In this document: in pieces, positions 1 to 8,276 of the stretch
How the letters are laid out: the number at the start of each line of letters is the position of its first letter
How positions within the stretch are numbered: position 1 is the first letter of the stretch
Translations under genes and position numbers: made by a program
Source: Shumkonia mesophila
Lineage (GTDB): Bacteria; Pseudomonadota; Alphaproteobacteria; Rhodospirillales; Shumkoniaceae
Assembly (NCBI RefSeq): GCF_026163695.1
Contig: NZ_JAOTID010000006.1
Span: 1-64,000, forward strand
DNA length: 64,000 bases
Reading direction: 5' to 3'
Notes under the pieces: model-generated
Seen by the model: the letters and a program-made list of their open reading frames with translations, nothing else
Databases searched by the model: none
Told to the model about the DNA's origin: nothing

Positions 1-90
1 CCCGGGGGGGGGGGGGGGCCCCCCCCCCCCCCCCCGCGGGGGGGGGGGGGGGGGGGGGGGGGGCGGGGGGGGGCGGGGGGCCCAAGGCCG
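1..90. other. G/C homopolymer run, probable assembly artefact
   Basis: Almost uninterrupted runs of G and C with only isolated interruptions and no coding character. Such a block at the first base of a window is typical of a contig end with low-quality or polymerase-slippage sequence rather than real genome. Nothing biological is claimed for it. Confidence 0.75.
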
Positions 91-97
91 CGGCGTT

Positions 98-146
98 CCC
101 CACCTCACCCCGCCCCTCTCCCCCCCGTTGGGGCGGAGAGGGAGAT
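98..146. repeat. Palindromic intergenic repeat (CCCCACCTCACCC family)
   Basis: The segment begins CCCCACCTCACCC, continues with a pyrimidine-rich CCCTCTCC block and folds back on GGGGCGGAGAGGG. A close relative with the same order of blocks lies at 56248-56295 downstream of secA, with an inverted partner at 56154-56222. This is an interspersed repeat just upstream of radA. Function unknown. Confidence 0.6.
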
Positions 147-176
147 GCCGGCGCCGTAGCCGGACAGGCGACAGCC

Positions 177-1589
177 ATGGCCCGCTCGACCACCCAATTC
201 GTCTGCCAGGAATGCGGCGCCGCCCATGCCAAATGGGCCGGCCGTTGCGACGCCTGCGGGGCCTGGAACTCCATGGCCGAGGAAACGCCGGCGGCGGCGG
301 TGCCCAAGGGGCTGGGATCGAAGCGCGGTCACAGGATCGACTTCGTCGGCCTTAAGGGCAAAAGCGAAAGCCCGCCCCGCAAGCTGACCGGCATCGACGA
401 GTTCGACCGCGTCTGCGGCGGCGGTTTGGTGCCCGGCTCGGCGCTGCTGGTCGGCGGCGATCCCGGCATCGGCAAGTCGACCGTGCTGCTGCAGGTGGCC
501 GCCGCGCTCGCCCAGAACCAGGGCTGTGCCTACATCTCGGGCGAGGAATCGATCGACCAATTGCGCCTGCGCGCCGCCCGTCTGGGCCTGGATACCGCCC
601 CGGTGCAATTGGCCGCCGCCACCTCGGTGCGCGACATCATGGCGACGCTCGATGCCGCCGACGCCCCCGAATTCGTGGTCATCGATTCGATCCAGACCAT
701 GTTCCTCGACAACCTCGACTCGGCGCCCGGCACCGTCGCCCAGGTCCGCACCTCGGCCCAGGAACTGATCCGGCTGGCCAAGCGGCGGGGCTTCACCGTG
801 GTTTTGGTCGGCCACGTCACCAAGGAAGGCCTGATCGCCGGCCCCCGGGTGCTGGAGCACATGGTCGACACGGTCCTTTATTTCGAGGGCGAGCGCAGCC
901 ATCAGTTCCGAATCTTGAGGGCGGTGAAGAACCGCTTCGGCCCGGCAGACGAGATCGGCGTCTTCGAAATGACCGATGCCGGGCTCATCCAGGTGGCCAA
1001 TCCGTCGGCGCTTTTCCTGGCCGACCGCCAGGGCGACGTGTCGGGCTCCAGCGTCTTCGCCGGCATGGAGGGGACCCGCCCGATGCTGGTCGAGATCCAG
1101 TGCCTGATCGCGCCCTCGGCGTTGGGCACGCCGCGCCGCGCGGTGGTGGGATGGGACGGCGCCAGGCTGTCCATGCTGCTGGCCGTGCTCGAGGCCCGCT
1201 GCGGCCTTGCCTTCGCCGGCGCAGACGTATACCTCAACGTGGCGGGCGGGTTGCGCATCCAGGAACCGGGCGCCGACCTGGCCGTGGCCGCCGCCCTGGC
1301 GTCGGCGGTGTCCGGGGTGCCGGTGCCGCCGGAATCGGTGGTGTTCGGCGAAGTCGGCCTGGCCGGCGAGGTGCGCCCGGTGGCGCACACCGACACCCGG
1401 CTGAAGGAGGCGGCGAAACTGGGTTTCACACAGGCCATCGCGCCCAAGCGGCGCGCCAATGCGGAGGGCGGGCGCAAGCCGCCCGGTCCCAAGGGGATGG
1501 AGGTCAAGGAAATCGCCCGGGTCGACGAGGTCGTGCGTCTGTTCGGCCCGGCCGCGGTCCGATCCGCCGAAAGGGTGCGCCATGGGTGA
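177..1589 (+). CDS. radA: DNA repair protein RadA
   Basis: RadA is a RecA-like ATPase that helps branch migration and processing of recombination intermediates. The 470-residue protein has the full family layout. An N-terminal zinc finger has Cys10, Cys13, Cys24 and Cys27. A Walker A motif GDPGIGKS sits at about 94-101, the RadA-specific KNRFG motif at 251-255, and a Lon-protease-like C-terminal domain follows. Length is normal for the family. The start is the ATG directly before the zinc finger; its ribosome-binding site is weak. The gene overlaps cvpA by 8 bases, so the two are probably translated together. Confidence 0.96.
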   Translation: MARSTTQFVCQECGAAHAKWAGRCDACGAWNSMAEETPAAAVPKGLGSKRGHRIDFVGLKGKSESPPRKLTGIDEFDRVCGGGLVPGSALLVGGDPGIGKSTVLLQVAAALAQNQGCAYISGEESIDQLRLRAARLGLDTAPVQLAAATSVRDIMATLDAADAPEFVVIDSIQTMFLDNLDSAPGTVAQVRTSAQELIRLAKRRGFTVVLVGHVTKEGLIAGPRVLEHMVDTVLYFEGERSHQFRILRAVKNRFGPADEIGVFEMTDAGLIQVANPSALFLADRQGDVSGSSVFAGMEGTRPMLVEIQCLIAPSALGTPRRAVVGWDGARLSMLLAVLEARCGLAFAGADVYLNVAGGLRIQEPGADLAVAAALASAVSGVPVPPESVVFGEVGLAGEVRPVAHTDTRLKEAAKLGFTQAIAPKRRANAEGGRKPPGPKGMEVKEIARVDEVVRLFGPAAVRSAERVRHG

Positions 1590-2253
1590 CTTTCCGGTCA
1601 ATGTGACGGACATCGCCGTCATCGTCGTGCTGCTGATCTCGGCGCTGCTGGCCTACGCGCGCGGCTTCGTGCACGAGGTGCTGGCGGTCGCCGGCTGGAT
1701 CGGCGCCATCTTCGCCACCATCTACGGCTATCCCTACGCCCGGCCCTATGCGCGCAGCGTGATCCCCATCGAACTGATCGCCGACCTGGTGGCCGGCGTC
1801 GTCATCTTCGTGGTCACCCTGGTGCTGCTGTCCTTCGTCACCCGCGGCGCGGCGGGGTTGGTCAAGGCCAGCGCGCTCAACTTCCTCGACCGTTCGCTGG
1901 GCTTCCTGTTCGGGCTGGTGCGGGGAGCCGTCATCGTCTGCGTGGCCTACCTCGGCCTGGTCTGGCTGATGCCGCCCCACGAACAGCCGGGCTGGCTTCA
2001 CGAGGCCCGCAGCATGCCGCTGATCGAGCGGGGTGCCGCCATGTTGCGCGGCCTGGTGCCCGACCACGCAAGGACGGCGGGCTCGAAGGCCGCCGGCAAC
2101 GTCCAGGACAAGGCCGAGAAAATACTTGAAACGCAGAAAGTTTTTCGCGACATGCTGACCATCGAGCCGAAAGCCAAAGACGCCGGGACCGCCGAGGGCT
2201 ATAACCGCAACGAACGCCGCGAAATGGAACGCCTGATCGAGGGCAGCAAATGA
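1582..2253 (+). CDS. cvpA: CvpA family membrane protein
   Basis: A 223-residue inner-membrane protein with about four hydrophobic segments in the first 130 residues and a charged cytoplasmic tail rich in Lys, Glu and Arg. CvpA proteins were named for colicin V export and are commonly encoded beside purF. The ATG at 1582 lies inside the radA stop region (overlapping reading frames) and gives the canonical N-terminus, so it is preferred to in-frame upstream starts within radA. The next gene is purF after a 178-base gap holding a palindromic repeat. Confidence 0.9.
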   Translation: MGDFPVNVTDIAVIVVLLISALLAYARGFVHEVLAVAGWIGAIFATIYGYPYARPYARSVIPIELIADLVAGVVIFVVTLVLLSFVTRGAAGLVKASALNFLDRSLGFLFGLVRGAVIVCVAYLGLVWLMPPHEQPGWLHEARSMPLIERGAAMLRGLVPDHARTAGSKAAGNVQDKAEKILETQKVFRDMLTIEPKAKDAGTAEGYNRNERREMERLIEGSK

Positions 2254-2292
2254 TGCGCCGCGATGGGTTGCTTGGAACGGAATTGCCTTTAT

Positions 2293-2381
2293 CGTCATTC
2301 CCGCGAACGCGGGAATCCAGGGCAACCACTCCGTCGCCAGCCTGGATTCCGGGTTCGCCCTGCGGACGCCCCGGAATGACG
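2293..2381. repeat. Intergenic palindromic repeat (GTCATTCCCGCG family)
   Basis: A REP-like element: CGTCATTCCCGCG, a short hairpin, GGGAATCCAG, a central ACTCCGTCG core, then an inverted imperfect arm ending GGAATGACG. Related copies are at 7241-7328, 22256-22345 and 38396-38462, always between genes. Transcripts through it would fold into a long hairpin. Confidence 0.85.
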
Positions 2382-2431
2382 AGGAAGGAACGTGGGATGG
2401 ATGACGAAGCGGGCGCGAAGACGAAACGGCC

Positions 2432-3907
2432 ATGACGATGACACCCCCCCTTCCCTCCGCCCGGCGCGACGACGATGACGACCATCTGCGGGAGGAGTGC
2501 GGCATCTTCGGCATCGTGGGCAACGTCGACGCCGCCGCGCTGACTGCGCTCGGCCTGCACGCGCTCCAGCACCGCGGCCAGGAGGCCGCCGGCATCGTCA
2601 GTTTCGACGGCCGCCATTTCCACAGCCACCGGGCGCTGGGCCTGGTCGGCGACAATTTCAGTTCCGGGGCGGTCATCGACCGCCTGCCGGGCGACCGGGC
2701 CATCGGCCACGTCCGCTACGCGACGAGCGGCGAGACCATCCTTCGCAACGTGCAGCCGCTGTTCGCCGATTTCGAGTTCGGCGGCCTGACCATCGCGCAC
2801 AACGGCAACCTGACCAACGCCTACCGCGTGCGGCGCGCCCTGGTGCGCCAGGGCTGCATCTTCCAGTCGACCTCGGACACCGAGACGATCATCCACCTGA
2901 TCGCGATGAGCCACTATTCCACCGTGGTCGACCGCATGATCGACGCGCTGCGCCAGCTCGAAGGCGCCTATTCGCTGGTCGCGCTGACCCAGCGCAAGCT
3001 GATCGGCGTGCGCGATCCGCTGGGGGTGCGCCCGCTGGTCCTGGGCCGGTTGGGCGAGGGCTACATCCTGGCCTCGGAAACCTGCGCGCTCGACATCATC
3101 GGCGCCGAGTTCGTGCGCGACATCGAGCCCGGCGAGATCATCGTCATCGACGAAGACGGCGTGCGCAGCGTCAAGCCGTTCGCCAAGCAATCTCACCGCT
3201 TCTGCATCTTCGAGTACATCTATTTCGCCCGTCCCGACAGTACGGTGGAGGGCGAGAACGTCTATCAGGTGCGCAAGAACATCGGCGCCGAACTGGCCCG
3301 CGAAAGCCACGTCGACGCCGACATGGTGGTGCCGGTGCCCGACTCGGGCGTTCCCGCCGCCATCGGCTATGCCCAGGAATCGGGTGTTCCCTTCGAGCTG
3401 GGGATCATCCGCAACCACTACGTCGGGCGTACCTTCATCGAGCCGACCGACAACATCCGCCATCTCGGCGTCAAGCTGAAGCACAACGCCAACGCGGCCC
3501 GCCTCAAGGGCAGGCGGATCGTGCTGATCGACGATTCGATCGTCAGGGGCACCACCTCGATGAAGATCGTCGAGATGGTGCGGAGCGCGGGGGCAAAAGA
3601 GGTTCATATGCGAATCTCCAGCCCGCCGACGGCGCATTCCTGCTTCTACGGCATCGACACGCCGGCTGCCGACGAGCTGCTGGCGGGGCGCATGGACGTG
3701 GCCGCCATGGCCCGCCACATCGGCGTCGATTCCCTGGCTTTCCTTTCGCTGGACGGCCTCTATCGCGCCGTCGGCAAGGCCAAGCGCGACAGCGGCTCGC
3801 CCCAATACTGCGACGCCTGTTTCAGCGGCGATTACCCCATCCGCCTGACCGACAAGGAGGAAGGGCCGATCCCCGAGCAGCTGTCGCTCCTGACGGAACG
3901 CGACTGA
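2432..3907 (+). CDS. purF: Amidophosphoribosyltransferase
   Basis: This enzyme catalyses the first committed step of purine synthesis, transferring glutamine amide nitrogen to PRPP. The 491-residue protein has an N-terminal glutaminase whose nucleophile would be Cys23, after a 22-residue propeptide containing five consecutive Asp residues. The PRPP-binding motif (VLIDDSIVRGTTS) is at about 364-376. Cys258, Cys404, Cys460 and Cys463 match the four cysteines that bind a 4Fe-4S cluster in the Bacillus-type enzyme, so the protein is probably the oxygen-sensitive class. The ATG at 2432 is used; a second ATG two codons later is equally possible. Confidence 0.97.
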   Translation: MTMTPPLPSARRDDDDDHLREECGIFGIVGNVDAAALTALGLHALQHRGQEAAGIVSFDGRHFHSHRALGLVGDNFSSGAVIDRLPGDRAIGHVRYATSGETILRNVQPLFADFEFGGLTIAHNGNLTNAYRVRRALVRQGCIFQSTSDTETIIHLIAMSHYSTVVDRMIDALRQLEGAYSLVALTQRKLIGVRDPLGVRPLVLGRLGEGYILASETCALDIIGAEFVRDIEPGEIIVIDEDGVRSVKPFAKQSHRFCIFEYIYFARPDSTVEGENVYQVRKNIGAELARESHVDADMVVPVPDSGVPAAIGYAQESGVPFELGIIRNHYVGRTFIEPTDNIRHLGVKLKHNANAARLKGRRIVLIDDSIVRGTTSMKIVEMVRSAGAKEVHMRISSPPTAHSCFYGIDTPAADELLAGRMDVAAMARHIGVDSLAFLSLDGLYRAVGKAKRDSGSPQYCDACFSGDYPIRLTDKEEGPIPEQLSLLTERD

Positions 3908-3910
3908 ACC

Positions 3911-4636
3911 ATGGGTGCCGAGGGGGACGATAAACGGCGTCTCGAAAACCGCATCGCCCTGGTCACCGGGGCGTCACGCGGCATCGGGCGCGCGGTGGCC
4001 AGAAAGTTTGCCGCCGAGGGGGCGCACGTCATCGCGGTGGCCCGCACCCAGGGCGCGCTCGAGGAACTGGACGACGAAATCCGCAGCCAGGGCGGCGCCT
4101 GCACTTTGGTGCCGGCCGACCTCACCGATCACGGCCGGATCGAGCAGATCGGCGCTGCGGTGTTCGAGCGCTTCCGGCGCCTCGACGTCCTGGTCGGCAA
4201 CGCCGCCATCCTCGGCATCCTGAGCCCCATGGGCCACATCGACCCCGACACCTGGAAGCGTGCCGTCGAGGTGAACCTGACCGCCAACTGGCGCCTGATC
4301 CGCAGCTTCGACCCGCTGCTGCGGATGAGCGATTCCGGGCGCGCCATCTTCACCACCTCGGCCGCCGCGCGCATGACCAACGCCTATTGGGGCACCTACG
4401 CCGTCACCAAGGCGGCATTGGAAAGCATGGTGCTGACCTATGCCGCCGAGGTCATCAAAACGCCGGTCCGGGTCAACCTGGTCGATCCCGGCATGGTGCG
4501 CACCGCCCTTCGCGCCGAAGCCTTCCCGGGCGAAGACCCGACCACGCTGCGGGTCCCCGAAGACGTCACGGAAACCTTCGTCGCACTGGCCGAAAAAAGC
4601 TGCCGACGGCATGGCAGGATCGTGCGGGCCTATTGA
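3911..4636 (+). CDS. SDR family NAD(P)-dependent oxidoreductase
   Basis: A classical short-chain dehydrogenase of 241 residues. The cofactor motif TGASRGIG is at 19-26, an NAA motif follows strand 4, and the catalytic pair is Tyr163 and Lys167 (YAVTK). The gene begins 3 bases after purF and probably shares its transcript. The substrate cannot be read from sequence; this SDR next to purF recurs in related alphaproteobacteria (from general knowledge), with no established role in purine synthesis. Confidence 0.88.
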   Translation: MGAEGDDKRRLENRIALVTGASRGIGRAVARKFAAEGAHVIAVARTQGALEELDDEIRSQGGACTLVPADLTDHGRIEQIGAAVFERFRRLDVLVGNAAILGILSPMGHIDPDTWKRAVEVNLTANWRLIRSFDPLLRMSDSGRAIFTTSAAARMTNAYWGTYAVTKAALESMVLTYAAEVIKTPVRVNLVDPGMVRTALRAEAFPGEDPTTLRVPEDVTETFVALAEKSCRRHGRIVRAY

Positions 4637-4734
4637 GGGGCAGCAGGCCGCCAAAGTTTCGGCCCACCTGCCGGCGGCGAGCGGAACAACCCCACTCGTA
4701 ATGCGTTTATCGGACGTGATGCGCCGTCATCGCG

Positions 4735-4750
4735 CTTGACGGCCGTCAAG
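4735..4750. promoter_or_regulatory. CRP/FNR-type (DNR/NNR-like) operator upstream of NO reductase
   Basis: A perfect 16-base palindrome, CTTGACGGCCGTCAAG, with core TTGAC-N4-GTCAA. This spacing and half-site are those of the CRP/FNR superfamily, with the GTCAA arm favoured by NO-responsive DNR/NNR regulators. A weak -10-like stretch lies around 4769-4777, placing the box about 40 bases upstream of a plausible start of transcription, the usual activator position. The only gene downstream on this strand is the quinol NO reductase. Confidence 0.75.
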
Positions 4751-4897
4751 GGAGGGCGATTCGCATTCTGATAGCCTCGATTGTCTCGACAAGGAGGAAT
4801 AGCCACCTAAAGAGATGGGCAATGATGGGTAATTCAACCTCCAGTTGGCCCCTTGCCCAATGAGACCCAGGCCCATCCTGCCGGAGGATCGATCCGC

Positions 4898-7219
4898 ATG
4901 ACCAGCACCAAGAAACTGTGGACCCTTCTTGCCACCCTGCTGATCGTCTCTTTCGCCGTGCTGCTGTGGAGCGGCAACCAGATCTACCAGAAGGCGCCGC
5001 CGATGCCCGAGAGGGTCGTCTCGACCGACGGGCGCGTCATCTATACGCGGGACGAGATCGAGACGGGCCGCCAGGTCTGGCAGTCGATGGGCGGCATGCA
5101 GCTGGGCTCGATCTGGGGCCACGGCGGCTATGTCGCACCCGACTGGAGCGCCGACTGGCTGCACCGCGAGGCCATCGCCGTGCTGGACGGCTGGGCCAAG
5201 CGCGACTTTTCCGTCCTTGCCTACGCGCACCTCGCCGACGAGCAGAAGGCGGCGCTGCAAGGCCGGCTGGCCGCCACCATGCGCGAGAACACCTACGACG
5301 CGGCGACGCGCACCATCACGCTGCCACCCGAGCGGGCGGTGGCCATCGCCGAGGTGTCGGCCCACTACGAGAGCCTGTTCGGCAACGCCCCCGAGACCGC
5401 CGAACTGCGCGAGGCCTATGCCATGAAGAACGGCACGGTGCCCGACGCCGAGCACCGCCGCCAACTGTCGGCCTTCTTCTGGTGGACCGCCTGGGCCGCC
5501 GTCACCGAACGCCCCGGCGGCGCCGTCACCTATACCAACAACTGGCCCAGCGAGCCTTTGGTCGACAACCGGCCGCCGGCCAGCACCTTCCTGTGGTCGG
5601 CCTTCAGCGTGACGTTCCTTCTGGCCGGCATCGGCCTTCTCGGCTGGCACTACGCGGCCAGCCACGACCGCGAGGAGCGCCACAGCTTCCCCACCTTCGA
5701 TCCGATGCGCCACGTCAAGGCGACGCCCTCGATGCTGGCCACCGCCAAGTACTTCTGGGTGCTGCTGGCCCTTTTCCTGGTGCAGATCCTGTTCGGCGCC
5801 ATCACCGCGCATTATCAGGTCGAAGGCCAGCTGGTCTATGGCTACGAGATGGCCGAGGTGCTGCCCTATTCGATCACCCGCACCTGGCACACCCAGCTGG
5901 CCGTGCTGTGGATCGCGGTGGCCTGGCTGGCCACCGGGCTTTACATCGGCCCGGCGGTGTCGGGCTACGAGCCGCCCTATCAGCGTTTGGGCGTCAACGT
6001 GCTGTGGGTCTGCCTGATCGTCATCGTCGTCGGCTCGTTTACCGGCCAGTGGCTGGCGGTGATGCAGACCCTGGGGCTGGAATACAACTTCTGGTTCGGC
6101 CACCAGGGCTGGGAATACGCCGACATGGGGCGTTTCTGGCAGGTGTTCCTGTTCATCGGCCTGATGCTGTGGCTCACCCTGGTCGGCCGCGCCCTGTGGC
6201 CGACGCTGCGCACGCCGTCGGAGGGCCGCTCGATCATCGGGCTTCTGTTCCTGTCCACCGTCGCCATCGGGCTTTTCTTCGGGGCGGCCCTGATGTGGGG
6301 CGAGCGCACGCACTTCTCGATGGTCGAATACTGGCGCTGGTGGCTGGTCCACCTGTGGGTCGAGGGCTTCTTCGAGGTGTTCGCCACCGCCGTCATCGCC
6401 TTCCTGTTCACCCGCCTGGGGCTGCTGGCGGTCAAGACCGCCACCGTCGCCGTGCTGTTCGCCACCATCGTCTTCATGGCGGGCGGCGTGCTGGGCACGC
6501 TGCACCACCTCTATTTCGCCGGCACCCCCACCGCCGTGCTGGCGCTGGGCGCCAGTTTCTCGGCCCTCGAGGTGGTGCCGCTGGCCTACATCGGCTTCGA
6601 GGCCTACCACAACTATCGCCTCGGCGGCGCCACGCCGTGGATGCGCCGCTACCGCTGGCCGGTCATGTTCTTCATCGCGGTCGCCTTCTGGAACCTGGTG
6701 GGGGCCGGCCTGTTCGGCTTCCTCATCAACCCGCCGCTGTCGCTCTATTACATGCAGGGCCTGAACCTGACCCCGCTGCACGGCCACACGGCGCTGTTCG
6801 GGGTCTATGGCATGCTGGGCATCGGCCTGGCGCTGTTCTGCCTGCGCGGCATGAAGCCGGAACTGGCCTGGCACGAGGGCATCCTGAAGACCAGCTTCTG
6901 GTGCCTCAACGCCGGGCTGGCGATGATGGCCGCCTTCACCCTGCTGCCGCTGGGCACGCTTCAGCTGTTCGCCTCGCTCGAACACGGCTACTGGTACGCC
7001 CGCTCGGCCGAGTTCATGCAGCAGCCCTTGGTCGACCTCTTGGTGTGGATGCGGGTTCCCGGCGACACCATCTTCTCGATCGGCGGCCTGGCCCTGGCCC
7101 TTTTCGTGGTCGGGCTGTGGGTGTTCCCGCGCCGCGAGGACGAACGGCAGGAGGCCGAGGCCATCCAGCGCGGGGCGCCGGGCGAGGCCGGGGCCGAGAG
7201 CCCGCAGCAACGGCCGTAG
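4898..7219 (+). CDS. norZ: Quinol-dependent nitric oxide reductase, single-subunit qNOR
   Basis: qNOR reduces two NO to N2O at a haem b3-FeB centre in the inner membrane using quinol. The 773-residue protein has the diagnostic NorC-like N-terminal part (one membrane helix, then a periplasmic region with GRQVWQSMGGMQLGSIWGHG) fused to a NorB-like multi-helix core rich in conserved His, including TWHTQLAVLWIA and LHGHTALFGVYG. The ATG at 4898 follows GGAGG with 10-base spacing; an in-frame ATG at 4853 would add 15 hydrophilic residues and is less likely. A DNR-like operator lies upstream and a SirB2-like gene downstream. No norCB, nirK or nirS is visible, so detoxification rather than full denitrification is the cautious reading. 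Confidence 0.95.
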   Translation: MTSTKKLWTLLATLLIVSFAVLLWSGNQIYQKAPPMPERVVSTDGRVIYTRDEIETGRQVWQSMGGMQLGSIWGHGGYVAPDWSADWLHREAIAVLDGWAKRDFSVLAYAHLADEQKAALQGRLAATMRENTYDAATRTITLPPERAVAIAEVSAHYESLFGNAPETAELREAYAMKNGTVPDAEHRRQLSAFFWWTAWAAVTERPGGAVTYTNNWPSEPLVDNRPPASTFLWSAFSVTFLLAGIGLLGWHYAASHDREERHSFPTFDPMRHVKATPSMLATAKYFWVLLALFLVQILFGAITAHYQVEGQLVYGYEMAEVLPYSITRTWHTQLAVLWIAVAWLATGLYIGPAVSGYEPPYQRLGVNVLWVCLIVIVVGSFTGQWLAVMQTLGLEYNFWFGHQGWEYADMGRFWQVFLFIGLMLWLTLVGRALWPTLRTPSEGRSIIGLLFLSTVAIGLFFGAALMWGERTHFSMVEYWRWWLVHLWVEGFFEVFATAVIAFLFTRLGLLAVKTATVAVLFATIVFMAGGVLGTLHHLYFAGTPTAVLALGASFSALEVVPLAYIGFEAYHNYRLGGATPWMRRYRWPVMFFIAVAFWNLVGAGLFGFLINPPLSLYYMQGLNLTPLHGHTALFGVYGMLGIGLALFCLRGMKPELAWHEGILKTSFWCLNAGLAMMAAFTLLPLGTLQLFASLEHGYWYARSAEFMQQPLVDLLVWMRVPGDTIFSIGGLALALFVVGLWVFPRREDERQEAEAIQRGAPGEAGAESPQQRP

Positions 7220-7240
7220 GGGATGGTGCTTTTATTTCTT

Positions 7241-7328
7241 CGTCATTCCCGCGCAGGCGGGAATCCAGACCGGGCCCTCCGCGCGATGCGGCGCCGGGGC
7301 CTGGACCCCCGCCTGCGCGGGGGTGACG
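7241..7328. repeat. Intergenic palindromic repeat (GTCATTCCCGCG family)
   Basis: A second copy of the family seen at 2293-2381, starting CGTCATTCCCGCG and ending GCGGGGGTGACG. It separates the NO reductase from the SirB2-like gene and could terminate or attenuate the transcript between them. Confidence 0.85.
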
Positions 7329-7392
7329 ATAAAGGAAAGCGCGATTCCATGCGGTCGCATACGGCCCTTGCCGGAGCCGCGAACCGTCGCCG

Positions 7393-7794
7393 ATGACCGA
7401 GTTCTACCCCGAGATCCGGCTCGTCCACATCTGGGCGGTGTCGCTGAGCGGTTCGCTGTTCGCCGTGCGCGGGCTGGCGCTTTTGGCCGGGGCCGGCTGG
7501 CCCAGGGCGATGGCGGTGCGCATGGCGGCCTATGCCATCGACACCACGCTGCTGACCGCCGCCCTCATGCTGATGACGCTGGTGGGCCAGTACCCGTTCG
7601 TCGACGGCTGGCTGACCGTCAAGGTTCTGCTGCTGGTGGTCTACATCGGCCTCGGCATCGTGGCCTTCCGCCCGACCCGCCCGCCGGCCAAGCGGGCCGG
7701 CTTCTTCGTGACCGCGCTCGCCGTCTTCGCCTTCATCGTCTCGGTGGCGTTGGCCCACCACCCGTTGGGCATTTTCGCCGGCTTGGCCGGCTGA
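7393..7794 (+). CDS. SirB2-like membrane protein
   Basis: A 133-residue protein with about four predicted membrane helices and the SirB2 family layout: an early LVHIWAVSLSG helix with a conserved His, a loop ending VDGWLTVKVLLL, and a C-terminal helix ending in AHHPLG. SirB2 proteins are poorly characterised. The position behind quinol NO reductase suggests a membrane role linked to quinol respiration, which is inference from context only. The repeat at 7241-7328 separates the two genes. Confidence 0.75.
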   Translation: MTEFYPEIRLVHIWAVSLSGSLFAVRGLALLAGAGWPRAMAVRMAAYAIDTTLLTAALMLMTLVGQYPFVDGWLTVKVLLLVVYIGLGIVAFRPTRPPAKRAGFFVTALAVFAFIVSVALAHHPLGIFAGLAG

Positions 7795-7821
7795 GGGGCC
7801 GGGCCACTCCCCCACCCACGC

Positions 7822-7850
7822 GTCATCCCCGCAACAAGTGCGGGGATGAC
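7822..7850. terminator. Perfect 12-bp hairpin, possible terminator or repeat
   Basis: GTCATCCCCGCA and its exact reverse complement flank a 5-base loop, ACAAG. It sits 28 bases after the SirB2-like stop codon. There is no T run, so it may be a rho-dependent or structural end, or a short member of a GTCATCCCCGC palindrome family. Confidence 0.55.
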
Positions 7851-7968
7851 GGAAGAAACTCCACTCCCGCAATGGCGCACGCGGGGATTGCATGCGAATG
7901 CGTCTCATGCTTAACTTTGGGCGACCGCGGCCGGGGCCTGCCCGGCCGCCTCAGCGAGGAGGGACATC

Positions 7969-8208
7969 ATGCGGACCCACGTGACCGAGACGACGAACAT
8001 CCACGACCCGATGGCCGCCTGGCGGGCCTGCGGCGGGGCGGCGCCGGTTGAGGCCGCCGGCGCGCGCCCGGACGCGGCCGGCGCCGACGACGGCCTGGCG
8101 GCCGGCCGGTGGAGTCAAACGTCCATTACCTGCGGCATCGCCGACGAAGGGCTGTGGGCCAGCATTTACACTCGAGGGGTCTACAACACCTGCGGCTTCG
8201 CCGGCTGA
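7969..8208 (+). CDS. Small Cys-containing protein of unknown function
   Basis: A 79-residue ORF with a strong ribosome-binding site (GAGGAGG, 7 bases before the ATG). I recognise no family. The first half is Ala-, Gly- and Asp-rich and ends in GADDGLAAG. The last 30 residues differ in character, rich in Gly, Thr, Ser and aromatic residues, with Cys55 and Cys75 each in a TCG triplet near the C-terminus and a third Cys at 21. No signal peptide or membrane helix is visible. The leader-like first half and Cys/Ser/Thr-rich tail resemble a modified-peptide precursor, but no modifying enzyme is nearby, so this is only a possibility. Confidence 0.55.
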   Translation: MRTHVTETTNIHDPMAAWRACGGAAPVEAAGARPDAAGADDGLAAGRWSQTSITCGIADEGLWASIYTRGVYNTCGFAG

Positions 8209-8276
8209 GATCGAGACGGCCTTGGCAAAGCCGCGCTATTCTGTCGGCGTGCGATCACCCGCCGGAGGAACCCTCG

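Noticed and set aside
1-90. Poly-G/poly-C run as a G-quadruplex or telomere-like element
   Set aside because: The runs are too uniform and lie at the window edge; an assembly or sequencing artefact is much more likely.
4727-7210. An 827-codon minus-strand frame opposite the NO reductase
   Set aside because: Low-complexity His/Gln/Gly/Arg composition with no domain; the plus-strand qNOR is unmistakable.
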